Origin: DATBAX01 sp963723765
Lineage (GTDB): Bacteria; Acidobacteriota; Terriglobia; Terriglobales; Acidobacteriaceae
Length of the DNA stretch: 64,000 bases
Direction of reading: 5' to 3'
NCBI GenBank assembly: GCA_963723765.1
Contig: CAVRSD010000005.1
Location: forward strand, 248,001 to 312,000
A program made the translations under genes and the position numbers. Below the pieces are notes generated by a model that saw only the letters and a program-made list of their open reading frames with translations, had not been told where the DNA came from and ran no database searches. Within the stretch, counting starts at the first letter, position 1, and the number at the start of each line of letters is the position of its first letter. This document shows, piece after piece, positions 38,113-48,280 of this stretch.

Positions 38113-40181
38113 ATGTCTTTGCCTCGTTTAAGTGTTGTCGCACAGCAGGTTGCGGCCATCGCGTTGGCCGGCGTGCTATCCGTTGGGAGTTGGGCACAGG
38201 ATGCTCAACCAGCCCCAGCTCAGCCGACGCAGTCCGCACCCCCCTCGGCACCACAACCGCAGCAGTTCGTGCTGAAAGACTATGCGAAGCCGCACTCGCA
38301 TTTCCCCAATCCCATCGCTCCCTATACCGCGCAACATGTTGCGGCGCCAAGTTCTTACCAATACGTCCCGCATCGACCCGTTGCTGCGAGACGGCAAAAT
38401 CTATTTGTCGATGGACGACGCAGTTGCGCTGGCGCTGGAGAATAATCTGGATATCGCTATCGCGCGCTACAACCTCAACATTGCCGATACAGACATACTG
38501 CGGGCGAAAGCCGGCGGGGCCATCCTGGGTATCAATGCCGGCATTGTGGCGAATACTCCCGGCGGCGCTCAGAGCAGCATTGGCTCCCAGGTCGGCTCCG
38601 GTACCGGCGGCACCAACCCTGGATCGGGAGGCGCGGGCGCGGGCTTCGGCGGTCTGGTCGGCTCGACTCTCGGGGATGGCCCAGTCATCACCAGCTTCGA
38701 CCCTATTCTTACCGGAACCTTACAGATTGATCAAGCAAAAAGCCTTTGCACTTCTCCTTTTTGCGGTAGCGTAGCTGAAACACCGGCACCGGAAATTTTG
38801 CTTACAACCAGGGTTTCGTGACGGGCACGAACATGCTGGTCGGGCTTCAATAACACCCGCACCGTGCTCGAATAGTCCCTATACATCACTAAGTCCGCTG
38901 TTGAATTCCGGCTTTCAGTTCAAACTCACTCAGCATTTGCTGCAAGGGTTCGGCTTTGCCCCCAACACCCGCTTTATTCGCATTGCCAAGAACGACCGCG
39001 AGATTTCTGACGTTGCCTTCCGTCTGCAGATCATTACCACCGTGGACCAGATCGAAACCATGTATTGGGACCTGGTCTATGCGTACGAGAATGTGAGGGT
39101 GGCACAGGAGTCGGTCACTTTCGCGCAAAAGACACTGTCTGACAATCAGAAGCAGGTGCAGATTGGCACTTTGGCGCCCATTGAAGTGGTCCGCGCACAA
39201 AGCACCGTGGCCAGCGATCAGCAAGTTCTGACCGTGGCCCAGACCAACCTCGAGTTGCAGCAGTTGCTCATGAAAAACGCCCTCAGCCGTACTATGGTGG
39301 ATCCAAGGCTGGCCGATGCCCCGGTGGTCCCTACATCCACCATGCAACTTCCGGCACAAGAAACGGTCGTACCCACCCAGGATCTAATCAACGAAGCACT
39401 AGCCATCGTGCTGAATTGGCCGAAGCGCGCATCAACCTGACCAATCAGGAAATCAGCAACAAAGCCATTCGCAGCTCATTGCTACCCACGCTTGACCTGT
39501 TCGCTTACTACGGCGGTGCCGGTGTCGGCGGAGATCAAAGTACTTACGCCGCCTGCGGCAGCGAGACGGCAGCGCCCCCGCCGCGATTTGCATACCTTCC
39601 GGGGGAGCGATCCCGCCCATGGTTATGGCAGCACGCTAAACCAGCTTGTTAACTCGTCGGCCTCGGACAAAGGGGTCGGGTTGACCCTCAATATTCCGCT
39701 TCGCAACCGCGTCGCCCAGGCCACCCAGATACGCTCCGAGTTGGAATACCGGCAGGCCCAGATGCGCTTGCAGCAGATCGAAAACCAGGTCCGCATCGAT
39801 GTGCGCAATTCGCAATTCGCGGTGCAGCAAAACCGCGCCAGCGTGGAGTCTGCCCAAGCTGCGGTGGCTTTGGCCCACCAGTCGTTGGACGCCGAGCAAA
39901 AGAAATTGGCCCTGGGCGCTTCCACCTCCACTTTGGTCCTGCAGAACGAGTCTCTTTTGGCAACTGCCGAGTCCACTCTCGTGTCTGCCATGGCGGCATA
40001 CGAAAAATCACGCGTCGACCTGGATCGTGCAGTCGGTCGGTTACTGGATACCACCGGTATCCAGATTTCCGATGCCGAGCGGGGAGAGGTCACCAATCCG
40101 CCTCACGTGCCCGACGTCACCTCGCGACCGGACGTGCCATACGGCACCCCGCAGCCAACCGCTACGCCGCAACAGCAATAG
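38113..40181 (+). CDS. TolC-family outer membrane protein, first tandem copy, several frameshifts
   Basis: About 690 residues when joined. Start ATG 38113 behind GGAG with a signal peptide (QQVAAIALAGVLSVGSWA). A first OEP repeat begins with LSMDDAVALALENNLDIAIARYNLNIADTDILRAKAG, followed by a Gly-rich linker (GSGTGGTNPGSGGAGAGFGG). A long coiled-coil follows (VDQIETMYWDLVYAYENVRVAQ, LELQQLLMKNALS), and the second half ends with SELEYRQAQMRLQQIENQVRIDVRNSQ. Frame changes near 38350 (removing one A restores AAPVLTNTS), 38740-38890, 39405 and 39580. Outer membrane efflux channel family; no inner-membrane pump or adaptor lies nearby. Confidence 0.8.
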
Positions 40182-40383
40182 CCACGCTACACGCGGGACA
40201 GTTTCAGAAATGGGACTGTTCCGTGGATCGTTTTGACGATTTCATCGAAAGTAATCCTCACGACGTCACGGCTGTTAGTTCTTGGCCTCGCTCGCCGGCT
40301 CGACTTTTGCGACTGACAATTCTTTACAGAGAGAAGCTTTACAATGGACGGCGGCAGCAGCCATTATCTATTGAGATAGACGA

Positions 40384-42468
40384 ATGGCCTTCTCTGGTTT
40401 GAGTTCCCACGTTCGGCTGCCAATCGCCGTAGTCCTGGCTGGCGTTTTCATCTCCAGTTGTCCGGGACAAAGCTCGCAGCAATCTTCTCTGCCTTCCTCG
40501 GCAGCGGCAGCGCAATCCTCGCGGGGGCAAACAGCCTCGCCGGATGCATCCGTCTTGAAAGATTATTCCAAACCATACCCGCACCATCCGAATCCCATTG
40601 CTCCTTATGAAGCGCACCACGTCGATCCGCCGAACTTGGCGAACGGCCCACGCCTCGAGTCGCTGATAAAAGATGGCAGGCTCCAGCTCTCCATGGACGA
40701 TGCCATCGCCCTAACCCTGGAAAACAATCTCGACCTCGCCATTGCGCGCTACAACTCCGATATCGCGGACACCGACATTCTGCGCGCCGAGGGCGGCGCT
40801 TCCACTCTCGGCGTGAACTCCGGCATCGTGCAAAATACGCCCGGCGGAACCCCGACCGGACTGGGTGGGACCGTGGGTTCCGGCAGCGGCGGCACAAATC
40901 CCGGCTCAGCCGGCGCCGCCACTGGCACCAACGGTTTGGTCAGCTCCACCCTGGGCATCGGTTCCACGATTGTTAGCTTCGATCCCATTCTCTCCGGCAC
41001 ACTACAGATGGACCGTCAATCACAGTCCTTCCACCAACGCGCTGAACGGCATTTCTGCGCTAAACACCAACACCGGGCACCGCCGACTTTAACTACACAC
41101 AGGGATCTGCAGTGGGGCACCGACGTGTCAGTGACCTTCAACAACAGCCACATCACGACCAACAGCTCACAGCAGCTTCTACAGTCCTGCCGATCAGCGA
41201 TAGTACCCTATTCAAGCTGACGCAGCCGGTCCTGCAAGGCTTCGGCAAACTGCCCAACACGCGCTTTATCCAGATCGCAAGAAATAATCGCGAGATCACC
41301 GACGTCGCCTTCCGCTTGCAGATCATCACCACCGTCGATCAGATCGAAAATCTTTATTGGAACCTGGTTTACGCGTACGAAAACGTAAAAGTACAGCTGG
41401 ACGCATTGTCCTACGCGCAAACCATCGTGAAGGACACACGTACTCAGGTGCAATACGGCACCACCCAGCCCATTCAGATCGTGAATGCGGAGAGCGCCGC
41501 CGCCACTGCTCAACAAGCTCTAATTCTGGCGCGCACCAATCTGGAACTCCAGCAATTGCTCATGAAGAACGCACTCAGCCGCACCTTGGTGAATCCCGCG
41601 CTCGCCGATATGGAAATCGTCCCCACTTCGACTATGCAACTTCCGCCCCAGGAGTCATCTGTTTCTACGGCAGATTTGGTTAACGACGCGCTCGCTCATC
41701 GCACCGAACTGGCTGAGTCGCGCATTGACCTGACAACGCGCGAACTCAATAACCGAACTGTCGCCAATGCTCTGCTGCCTATCGTCGATCCGTCCATCTA
41801 TTACGGAGGATCGGGACTGGGCGGGGCGGTGAATCCGCAAGACTCCTCTTTGTTCGAGCACGGTCACCACCCGATGTTTTGACCCGGCTACGGCCCCTTC
41901 TGCATTTCGCAATGGCGGCCCGGTCAGTTACGGGAATGCGCTGGGCCAGACGTTCAACGGAACCGCTCCCGACAAGGGAGTCGAAGCTACTTTCAGCCTC
42001 ACGATCCGTAACCGCGAAGCCCAAGCCAATCAGATACGCGCTGAGTTGGAATACCGCCAGGCGCAGATGCGTTTTCAGCAACTGGAAAATCAAATTCGTA
42101 TTGAGGTCCGCAACGCCCAGTTCGATGTGCAACAGAATCGATCAAGTGTGGAAGCTGCGCAGAACGCGGTTGAATTGGCGCGCAAATCTTTGTACGCAGA
42201 GCAAAGAAAATTACAGGTTGGGGTTTCCGATATCGATAATGTAATGCAACAACAGTCAGCCTTAACCGTGGCCCAATCCAATCTGATTTCAGCCCTGGCC
42301 GGCTATGAAAAAGCGCAGGTGGAACTCGACCGTTCTACCGGACTTTTGCTCGACCATGCCGGAATTGTTCTTTCCGACGCTCAACGCGGCCAGGTCACTC
42401 ACATGCCCACCGTCCCCTTTATTGCCGCGCAACCAGATCCTCCGGCCGCAGCTTCGCCTAAGCCTTAA
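40384..42468 (+). CDS. TolC-family outer membrane protein, second tandem copy, frameshifted
   Basis: Paralogue of the preceding gene with the same layout: signal peptide (LPIAVVLAGVFISSC, a possible lipoprotein site), LSMDDAIALTLENNLDLAIARYN, Gly-rich linker, NTRFIQIARNNREITDVAFRLQIITTVDQ, LELQQLLMKNALSRTLVNP, and the coiled coil AELEYRQAQMRFQQLENQIRIEVRNAQ. Frames change in 41010-41120 and near 41880. The copies differ clearly in sequence, so the duplication is not recent. 200 bp separate them. Confidence 0.8.
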
Positions 42469-42527
42469 ACTCCAATGCACCCTTTACGTCATTTCAGAAC
42501 CGCACCTTCCGGTTTATCCTCATCCTC

Positions 42528-43304
42528 GTGACCATCTCTGTTGTCCTGATCACACAGAACGAAGAAGCCAATCTTCCGCGCACTCTCGAAAGCGTGCTGC
42601 CACTGGTGCGCGACGGGCAGGGTGAAATCATTGTCGTCGATTCGGGCTCGACTGACCGCACCATGGAGATTGCCAGATCCCAAGGCGCGAAAGTATTCAC
42701 AGAACCATGGAAGGGTTTTGCAGCGCAAAAAAATTCAGCTATCGATAAGGCAACCTGCGATTGGGTTTTACAACTGGACGCTGATGAAGCGTTGGAGCCG
42801 GAACTGATTCAAGAAATTCAATCTGCCTTGAACTCCACTCCAACATCAAACGGCTTCTTCATCCCCCGCAAGAATTTCTTCCTCGGACGCTGGATCAAGC
42901 ATGGTGGCTTCTATCCCGACCCCAAGCTGCGCCTGATTCGCCGCGGTGCCGGACGCTTCGAAGAATACGGTGCCCATCCCACCATTAAAGTGAACGGCCC
43001 GACCGGCCAGCTAAAACATGCCATGATTCACAATGCCTATCCCACGCTCCATGGATATATCGATCACATGAACAGCTATTCCTCCATGGGCGCAGCAGTC
43101 GCACTCGAAAAAGGGCACCGCCGTTTCAGCCTGGCCAACATCGTAGTCCGCCCCTGGTTGACTTTCGCTTACAACTATTTCATCCGCCTCGGCTTTCTCG
43201 ACGGACACGAAGGATTGCTTCTGCATCTGTATCACGCCGTTTATGTCTCGTGGAAATACGCGAAAGCCTGGGAGCTGGGACGGAAGCGGCGGCAGAATTC
43301 GTGA
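42528..43304 (+). CDS. Family 2 glycosyltransferase (LPS core WaaE/KdtX-like)
   Basis: 258 residues, GTG start at 42528. GT-A fold motifs: SVVLITQNEEANLPRTLESV, VVDSGSTDRTMEIA, LQLDADEALEPELIQEI (DxD), followed by GRWIKHGGFYPDPKLRLIRRGAGRFE, a pattern typical of WaaE/KdtX and related LPS core glucosyltransferases. No transmembrane helix except a C-terminal amphipathic part. Likely adds a sugar to lipid A core; consistent with the LPS-export genes elsewhere in the window. Confidence 0.88.
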   Translation: MTISVVLITQNEEANLPRTLESVLPLVRDGQGEIIVVDSGSTDRTMEIARSQGAKVFTEPWKGFAAQKNSAIDKATCDWVLQLDADEALEPELIQEIQSALNSTPTSNGFFIPRKNFFLGRWIKHGGFYPDPKLRLIRRGAGRFEEYGAHPTIKVNGPTGQLKHAMIHNAYPTLHGYIDHMNSYSSMGAAVALEKGHRRFSLANIVVRPWLTFAYNYFIRLGFLDGHEGLLLHLYHAVYVSWKYAKAWELGRKRRQNS

Positions 43305-43325
43305 TTCCGGCCAAGGAGGAATCAG

Positions 43326-43751
43326 ATGGAACAGCGCGTGAGCATCATTACGCTGGGCGTGACAGACCTTAAACACAGCGCCGAATTCTATGAGCGCCTG
43401 GGATGGCGACGTTCCATGGCCAAGACTGAAGGCATTGTATTCTTCCAGGCCGGTGGCATGGCCCTTGCCCTGTACCCGCGACCTGAGCTTGCCAAAGACG
43501 CGAATATTGCTCCCGACGGCCACGGGTTCAGCGGAATTTCGCTGGCCTACAACACTCGCAATCGTGCAGAAGTTGATACGGTACTCGAAGCTGCTGTAGC
43601 CGCAGGCGCAGGGCTTATCAAGCCTGCCCAGGAAGCCTTCTGGGGCGGATATTCGGGATACTTCGCTGATCCGGACCGGTTTCTATGGGAAGTCGCGTGG
43701 AATCCGTTCTTCGCGATAGCGGAGGATGGGAGCATTCAAATCCCGGCCTAG
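43326..43751 (+). CDS. VOC (glyoxalase/bleomycin resistance-like) family protein
   Basis: 141 residues, ATG behind AAGGAGG. Two beta-alpha-beta-beta-beta modules: VSIITLGVTDLKHSAEFYERLGWRR and GFSGISLAYNTRNRAEVDTVLEAAVAAGAGLIKPAQ, ending in GYSGYFADPDRFLWEVAWNP. This is typical of small VOC proteins. Metal ligands cannot be assigned with confidence, substrate unknown. 21 bp downstream of the glycosyltransferase. Confidence 0.85.
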   Translation: MEQRVSIITLGVTDLKHSAEFYERLGWRRSMAKTEGIVFFQAGGMALALYPRPELAKDANIAPDGHGFSGISLAYNTRNRAEVDTVLEAAVAAGAGLIKPAQEAFWGGYSGYFADPDRFLWEVAWNPFFAIAEDGSIQIPA

Positions 43752-43866
43752 CCGTTAATTCTGCCCGATTAACGGGCGTCTCATCAAACTGGGCCCCGGC
43801 GTGTGACCTCCAGCCTTGCTACCCGCGCCGCAAGCTCCTATCATCAAAGGTTCACTGCGGGATCAT

Positions 43867-45666
43867 ATGCCGGACAACAAGCCGTCCAAGCCGCAAGTCG
43901 CGGAAAGTCCCACTACTGATGTTTTTGAAAACCGTCATCCTTCCACCTCCGAAAAATCCTGGGCGGAAAAGACTCTTGCGCCCACGCTGGAGAAAGCTCC
44001 CGAAAAACCAATCGGAGCTCCCACCGGCGTAAATCTCGACGAACACGGCCACGCCCGCTTCACTACAATTTCCGGCGTTCCCGTTAAGCGTCTCTATACG
44101 CAAGCCGATCTACCCGAAGATTGGGACTACGAAAAATATCTCGGTTATCCTGGCCAGCCGCCTTTCACGCGCGGCATCCATGCCAGCGGGTATCGCGGCA
44201 AGCTCTTCACGATGCGCCAATTCTCCGGGTTCGCGTCCCCCGAAGAAACCAACCAGCGCTACAAATATCTGCTGCAAAGCGGCGGCAGCGGGCTTTCTGT
44301 AGCTTTCGATCTGCCCACACTCATGGGATACGACTCCGACCATCCCGCCAGCGAAGGTGAAGTTGGCAAGTGCGGCGTGGCCATCGATTCGCTGGAAGAC
44401 ATGGAAATCCTCTTCGGTGGCATTGACCTGGAGAAGACCACAGTCTCAATGACCATCAATTCGCCTGCGTCCGTGCTGTGGGCTATGTATCTTGTGGTCG
44501 CCGAAAAGCAAGGCGCCGACTGGAAGAAGATTTCCGGCACACTTCAGAACGACATCCTCAAAGAGTACATCGCGCAAAAGGAATACATCTATCCCCCCGC
44601 TCCATCGATGCGCCTTGTCATCGACACCTTTGAATTCGGATCGAAGTTCACTCCGAAGTTCAACACGGTTTCGATCAGCGGATATCACATCCGCGAAGCC
44701 GGCTCAACTGCTTTGCAAGAGTTGGCGTTCACTCTCTATGACGGTGTGGAATACGTCGAATGGGCGCAGCGGCGCGGTCTTGACGTAGACGAGTTTGGCC
44801 CGCGCCTCAGTTTCTTTTTTAACGCCCACAATGATTTCTTCGAAGAGATCGCCAAATATCGCGCCGCTCGCAAGATCTGGTACCAGGTCATGAAAGATCG
44901 CTTCAAAGCCAAGAACCAGCGCACCTGGCTCATGCGTTTCCATACTCAGACCGCGGGTGTTTCTTTGCCTGCGCAGCAACCGATGAACAATATCGCGCGT
45001 GTGGCGTTACAGGCTCTCGCAGCGGTATTGGGTGGCACGCAGTCTCTGCACACCGATTCCTACGACGAAGCTTTCGCTCTGCCGACCGAAGAAGCCGCGC
45101 GCATCGCATTACGCACCCAGCAGATCATCGCCTATGAATCCGGAGTCACGCAAACCACCGACCCGCTAGGCGGATCCTATTTTCTAGAAGCTCTAACCCT
45201 GGACATGGAGAAAGGCGCATTCGACTACTTCGGCAAGCTGGACGCCATGGGCGGCATGGTCAAAGCCATCGAGCGTGGATATCCGCAAAAAGAAATCGCC
45301 GAAGCCTCTTATCAATATCAGCGTGCCGCCGAGGCCAAAGAAAAAGTCATTGTGGGCGTAAACGAGTTTGTGATCGAAGAAGAGCCGCCTCACACTCTCT
45401 ACATTGACGAAAGCGTCGCCAAACAGCAATCAGCCAAACTCAAAGCCCTACGCGCCCGCCGCTCCAACGACGAAGTCCGCCGCACTCTGAATGCATTAAA
45501 GAACGCGGCAGCTCAGGAACCAAACGCCGGCACAAACGGAAACATCTCCCCCGCCAACACCATGCCCTACATCGTGGATGCCGTCCGCGCCTACGCCACC
45601 GTCGGCGAAATCTGCGAAGCGCTACGCGAAGTTTATGGGACGTATACGGAAGTCAGTGTTACCTAG
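43867..45666 (+). CDS. Acyl-CoA mutase large subunit, isobutyryl-CoA mutase type by active-site residues
   Basis: 599 residues from ATG 43867. Methylmalonyl-CoA mutase-like TIM barrel: RQFSGFASPEETNQRYKYLL, GLSVAFDLPTLMGYDSDHP, GTLQNDILKEYIAQKEYIYPP, SISGYHIREAGS, TQTTDPLGGSYFLE. No cobalamin domain; that is encoded separately at 48365. Two substrate-determining positions differ from methylmalonyl-CoA mutase: Phe119 in RQF (Tyr in MCM) and Gln237 in YIAQKEY (Arg in MCM, which binds the substrate carboxylate). Phe/Gln is the pair known for isobutyryl-CoA mutase. The frame's 17 earlier codons (TTG) are less likely. Substrate assignment is inference. Confidence 0.88.
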   Translation: MPDNKPSKPQVAESPTTDVFENRHPSTSEKSWAEKTLAPTLEKAPEKPIGAPTGVNLDEHGHARFTTISGVPVKRLYTQADLPEDWDYEKYLGYPGQPPFTRGIHASGYRGKLFTMRQFSGFASPEETNQRYKYLLQSGGSGLSVAFDLPTLMGYDSDHPASEGEVGKCGVAIDSLEDMEILFGGIDLEKTTVSMTINSPASVLWAMYLVVAEKQGADWKKISGTLQNDILKEYIAQKEYIYPPAPSMRLVIDTFEFGSKFTPKFNTVSISGYHIREAGSTALQELAFTLYDGVEYVEWAQRRGLDVDEFGPRLSFFFNAHNDFFEEIAKYRAARKIWYQVMKDRFKAKNQRTWLMRFHTQTAGVSLPAQQPMNNIARVALQALAAVLGGTQSLHTDSYDEAFALPTEEAARIALRTQQIIAYESGVTQTTDPLGGSYFLEALTLDMEKGAFDYFGKLDAMGGMVKAIERGYPQKEIAEASYQYQRAAEAKEKVIVGVNEFVIEEEPPHTLYIDESVAKQQSAKLKALRARRSNDEVRRTLNALKNAAAQEPNAGTNGNISPANTMPYIVDAVRAYATVGEICEALREVYGTYTEVSVT

Positions 45667-45678
45667 CTTCGTTCTTTT

Positions 45679-46680
45679 CTAATAGCTGCGGAAATTTATA
45701 TCGACGTTGATTTGGGTCTCGATCGGTTCACCATCACAGGTTCCAGTTTTGAACCGCCAACGCTGCACGGCCTCTACTGCTGCCGCGTCGAAGGCATTAT
45801 CAACTGAACGTACGACTGTGATGTCGCGTGGTTTGCCGTCGGTTCCTACAATCAGCCAGAGTACTACGGGATTCTTAGGGTTTTCGCGTCGAGGAGGAAC
45901 TGGAGCGGGCGTGTACACGGCTTTCGGCGGTGTAGGATTTCCTGGGCAAATCGGGGACTCTTTCCCTTCTGGCAGCGGCGCGAACAAAGTCGTGTCAGGC
46001 GATGGTTCCACGGCCAACTCAACAACAGCTTCCTCAAAAACAAGTACATGATCCTCCAAGCATCGGATGGTCCAAGGAAACATCTTTTCTCCAAACTTCT
46101 GGTAATCGCCGTATGTGCACTCTTTGTCGACAAACCCTCCCGTCACTTGCTCTGATAAGGTCTTCGTCACAATCGTTGCCGTGTTCTTGTCGAAGCAAAG
46201 TATAGCTTTGCCGCCGAGAACTGGCTTTGTCTCAATGCATCGCACAGCCACCGAATCAGCCACGCGATCCTCAAGTTTTTCTGGTTTCCAGAAAAGAGGA
46301 GAGTATCTCATCGGTTCCATCCGAAAGCCAATCTCATCGATGCCTGTCGGCCGTATGAATCCCTGATTGAGGGTCCAGCGTTTCTTCCCGTTGGCGACCG
46401 TTGTCAGGCGGTAGTCCCCAAAGGTAGTTTCGCTCCGCCATTTTCCCTTTGAGGCCCAAACCTCTGTGTATGTCCCCACTGTCGTTTCCGAGCCGGCCTT
46501 GTACGTTCGGAAACTGACCTTCAGCCGGAAAGACGGAGCACCGTCAGCCCGAATGTCGGACACTTGCTTTGCACGCTCGATCAAAGCTCCGCCCTCGTCT
46601 TCTTTCTTATTTGCAGCGAGGCACACGGAACCGAGCACTAGCAGAACAATTAGCAACCAAGCATTCAGCGGCAACTTCAT
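45679..46680 (-). CDS. Secreted protein with C-terminal TonB domain
   Basis: 333 residues with a signal peptide (NAWLLIVLLVLGSVCLAA). The middle is beta-rich (TTVGTYTEVWASKGKWRSETTFGDYRLT), reminiscent of lipoprotein-binding LolA-like folds. A Pro-rich linker (PPKAVYTPAPVPPRRENPK) leads into a TonB C-terminal domain: VVLWLIVGTDGKPRDITVVRSVDNAFDAAAVEAVQRWRFKTG. Lacking the N-terminal TonB membrane anchor, it is a periplasmic TonB-like protein, a kind very frequent in Acidobacteriota. GGAAGG precedes the start. Function unknown. Confidence 0.8.
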   Translation of the reverse strand: MKLPLNAWLLIVLLVLGSVCLAANKKEDEGGALIERAKQVSDIRADGAPSFRLKVSFRTYKAGSETTVGTYTEVWASKGKWRSETTFGDYRLTTVANGKKRWTLNQGFIRPTGIDEIGFRMEPMRYSPLFWKPEKLEDRVADSVAVRCIETKPVLGGKAILCFDKNTATIVTKTLSEQVTGGFVDKECTYGDYQKFGEKMFPWTIRCLEDHVLVFEEAVVELAVEPSPDTTLFAPLPEGKESPICPGNPTPPKAVYTPAPVPPRRENPKNPVVLWLIVGTDGKPRDITVVRSVDNAFDAAAVEAVQRWRFKTGTCDGEPIETQINVDINFRSY

Positions 46681-46810
46681 AAGCCTTCCAGGGAGCTAAT
46701 ATTAGCTTATATGGCATCACGAGGCCTGTATCGTCCGCTAGAAACGGATCAATGCTGGCAGCAAATGCAGGCGCAAGCGTCCTGAAAACGCCAGCGAGAT
46801 GTCGGTTAAA

Positions 46811-46836
46811 AATATACCGTGGTATAGTGGTATATT
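46811..46836. promoter_or_regulatory. Palindromic operator candidate of the toxin-antitoxin operon
   Basis: AATATACC, a 10-base spacer, then GGTATATT: a perfect 8-bp inverted repeat. The spacer repeats GTGGTAT. It lies 16-41 bases before the antitoxin ATG and overlaps a TATATT that could serve as a -10 box. Ribbon-helix-helix antitoxins typically bind such sites and repress their own operon. Confidence 0.65.
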
Positions 46837-46851
46837 AATGAGGTTTTCCCC

Positions 46852-47115
46852 ATGCCCCGAACCTTCAACGGCCAGATTCACGTCCGCGTCCCCGCCAGCA
46901 TCCACGAAGAGATCGCCAAGGAAGCATTCGAGCATGGCACTTCCATCAGCGGGATTTTCGCGCAAGCCCTGATCGTCAGGCAATCCCTGAAGAAGATTGA
47001 CCCCTGGAAATCGATCAACCAAGTGCACTCGGCCAACCGTGCCGCCGCTTCCGCCGACGTCGAACTCGCTGTCGCCAAGGCAGTGAAGGCAGTCCGAAGA
47101 AACCGGCGTGGGTAA
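46852..47115 (+). CDS. Ribbon-helix-helix antitoxin (HicB/CopG-like) of PIN system
   Basis: 87 residues. The segment GQIHVRVPASIHEEIAKEAFEHGTSISGIFAQAL is a ribbon-helix-helix DNA-binding domain: short basic beta strand then two helices. The C-terminal half (NQVHSANRAAASADVELAVAKAVKAVRRNRRG) is a basic tail that would wrap the toxin. The next gene (PIN toxin) starts at GTG 47108, 8 bp before this gene's stop, so the two are translationally coupled. Likely binds the palindrome just upstream. Confidence 0.8.
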   Translation: MPRTFNGQIHVRVPASIHEEIAKEAFEHGTSISGIFAQALIVRQSLKKIDPWKSINQVHSANRAAASADVELAVAKAVKAVRRNRRG

Positions 47116-47551
47116 CGACGAAGACGCCCGCCCGCGCCTGGTGATCGACACCAATGTCTTCGTGAGCGGATTGATTTCCGGCTCCGGCGCGCCAGCCCAA
47201 ATTCTTCGTGCGATTCAAAATAAGAAGGTCACTCACCTCGTCTCAGACCCCATCACCGAAGAGTACTTGCAGGTTCTCGAATACCCTCGCATTCGTAAGT
47301 TCAAAAAAATCACAGACACATTCGTTGCGGACGTCGCCGCCTACCTGGTCTACCAAACCGAGCGGGTCGAACTTGTCTCTGATATCAAGCTAAGTCCCGA
47401 CCCGGACGATGATGTCTTCCTGGAAACTTCAGTGGATGGAAGTGCGACCTTGCTGGTCACCGGCGACAAGGCCGACTTGCTCTCACTTCGTGAAGTGGAA
47501 GGTATTCCAATCGTCTCGGCCAGGGAAGCGGTTGTCCGGCTCGGGCTTTAG
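47108..47551 (+). CDS. PIN-domain toxin, putative toxin-antitoxin ribonuclease
   Basis: 147 residues. PIN fold with acidic residues in order: Asp14 (LVIDTNVFVSGLI), Glu51/Glu52 (TEEYLQVLEYPRI), Asp100-102 (DPDDDVFLE) and Asp120 (LLVTGDKADLL). This matches the TIGR00305 family of PIN toxins, which cut RNA with metal ions. Overlaps the antitoxin gene. A hairpin terminator follows at 47571. Confidence 0.85.
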   Translation: MGNDEDARPRLVIDTNVFVSGLISGSGAPAQILRAIQNKKVTHLVSDPITEEYLQVLEYPRIRKFKKITDTFVADVAAYLVYQTERVELVSDIKLSPDPDDDVFLETSVDGSATLLVTGDKADLLSLREVEGIPIVSAREAVVRLGL

Positions 47552-47570
47552 GTAAGGGAAAGTTACCGTT

Positions 47571-47606
47571 TGAGGTCGCAAATTGCGACCTCAAGATTTC
47601 GTTTTT
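47571..47606 (+). terminator. Rho-independent terminator of the toxin-antitoxin operon
   Basis: TGAGGTCGCAA and TTGCGACCTCA are perfect 11-bp arms around a single A (47571-47593), followed by AGATTTCGTTTTTTG. It marks the end of the toxin-antitoxin cassette. Confidence 0.8.
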
Positions 47607-47646
47607 TGTTCGCCAATACGCAATCCTTGTGATAGAAATATGATCC

Positions 47647-48280
47647 ATGCACAAGGCCGTCAACCATCTCAAGAAATCCGATCCCATCCTCGCGGCCATC
47701 ATTGAACGTGTAGGCCCGTGTCGCATGCAGTTTGAAGAACCGCAATTTCCTCGCCTTGCGCAGGCCATCGTCTATCAACAATTAAATGGCAAAGCCGCCT
47801 CCTCGATCTTTGAGCGTTTCGCCACGCTCGCAGGAAAGCCACTCACCCCCGCAGGAATTCTGAAACTCGACCAACGAACAAATGCGGGCCGCAGGCCTCT
47901 CCCAACAAAAGTCGTCCTACATGCGGGACCTCGCCGAAAAGACCCAGGCCGGATTACTCAATTTTTCGCGCCTCCCGGATCTCTCCGACGACGAAGTGAT
48001 CAAGCACCTGACCCAAGTAAAAGGCATCGGCATCTGGACCGCCCACATGTTCCTGATGTTCAGCCTGCGCCGTCCGAATATTCTCCCTACCGGCGATTAC
48101 GGCGTCCAAACGGCGATCAAGAAGTTTTACAAAAAGCGCAAGCTGCCGAAGCCGGAACAGATGCAGAAGATTGCCAAAGTATGGGAACCCTACCGCAGTG
48201 TGGCCAGTTGGTATCTGTGGCGCGGCCTGGATATTAAGACCGTGGAAAGTCAGAAGGGAGAAGTCAGAATGCAGAAGTGA
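47647..48280 (+). CDS. DNA-3-methyladenine glycosylase II-like (AlkA family), one frameshift
   Basis: About 210 residues after repair. First frame: HLKKSDPILAAIIERVGPC and AQAIVYQQLNGKAASSIFERF. The second frame resumes with EQMRAAGLSQQKSSYMRDLA and carries the helix-hairpin-helix motif LTQVKGIGIWTAHMFLMF followed by LPTGDYGV with the catalytic Asp. Removing one base near 47873 joins both. AlkA-type enzymes excise alkylated purines. The C-terminus ends within an inverted repeat (MQK from the repeat). Confidence 0.82.

Noticed and set aside
43867..45666. Methylmalonyl-CoA mutase as the specific call
   Set aside because: Tyr and Arg that define methylmalonyl-CoA specificity are Phe and Gln here, so a general acyl-CoA mutase call with isobutyryl-CoA preference is safer.
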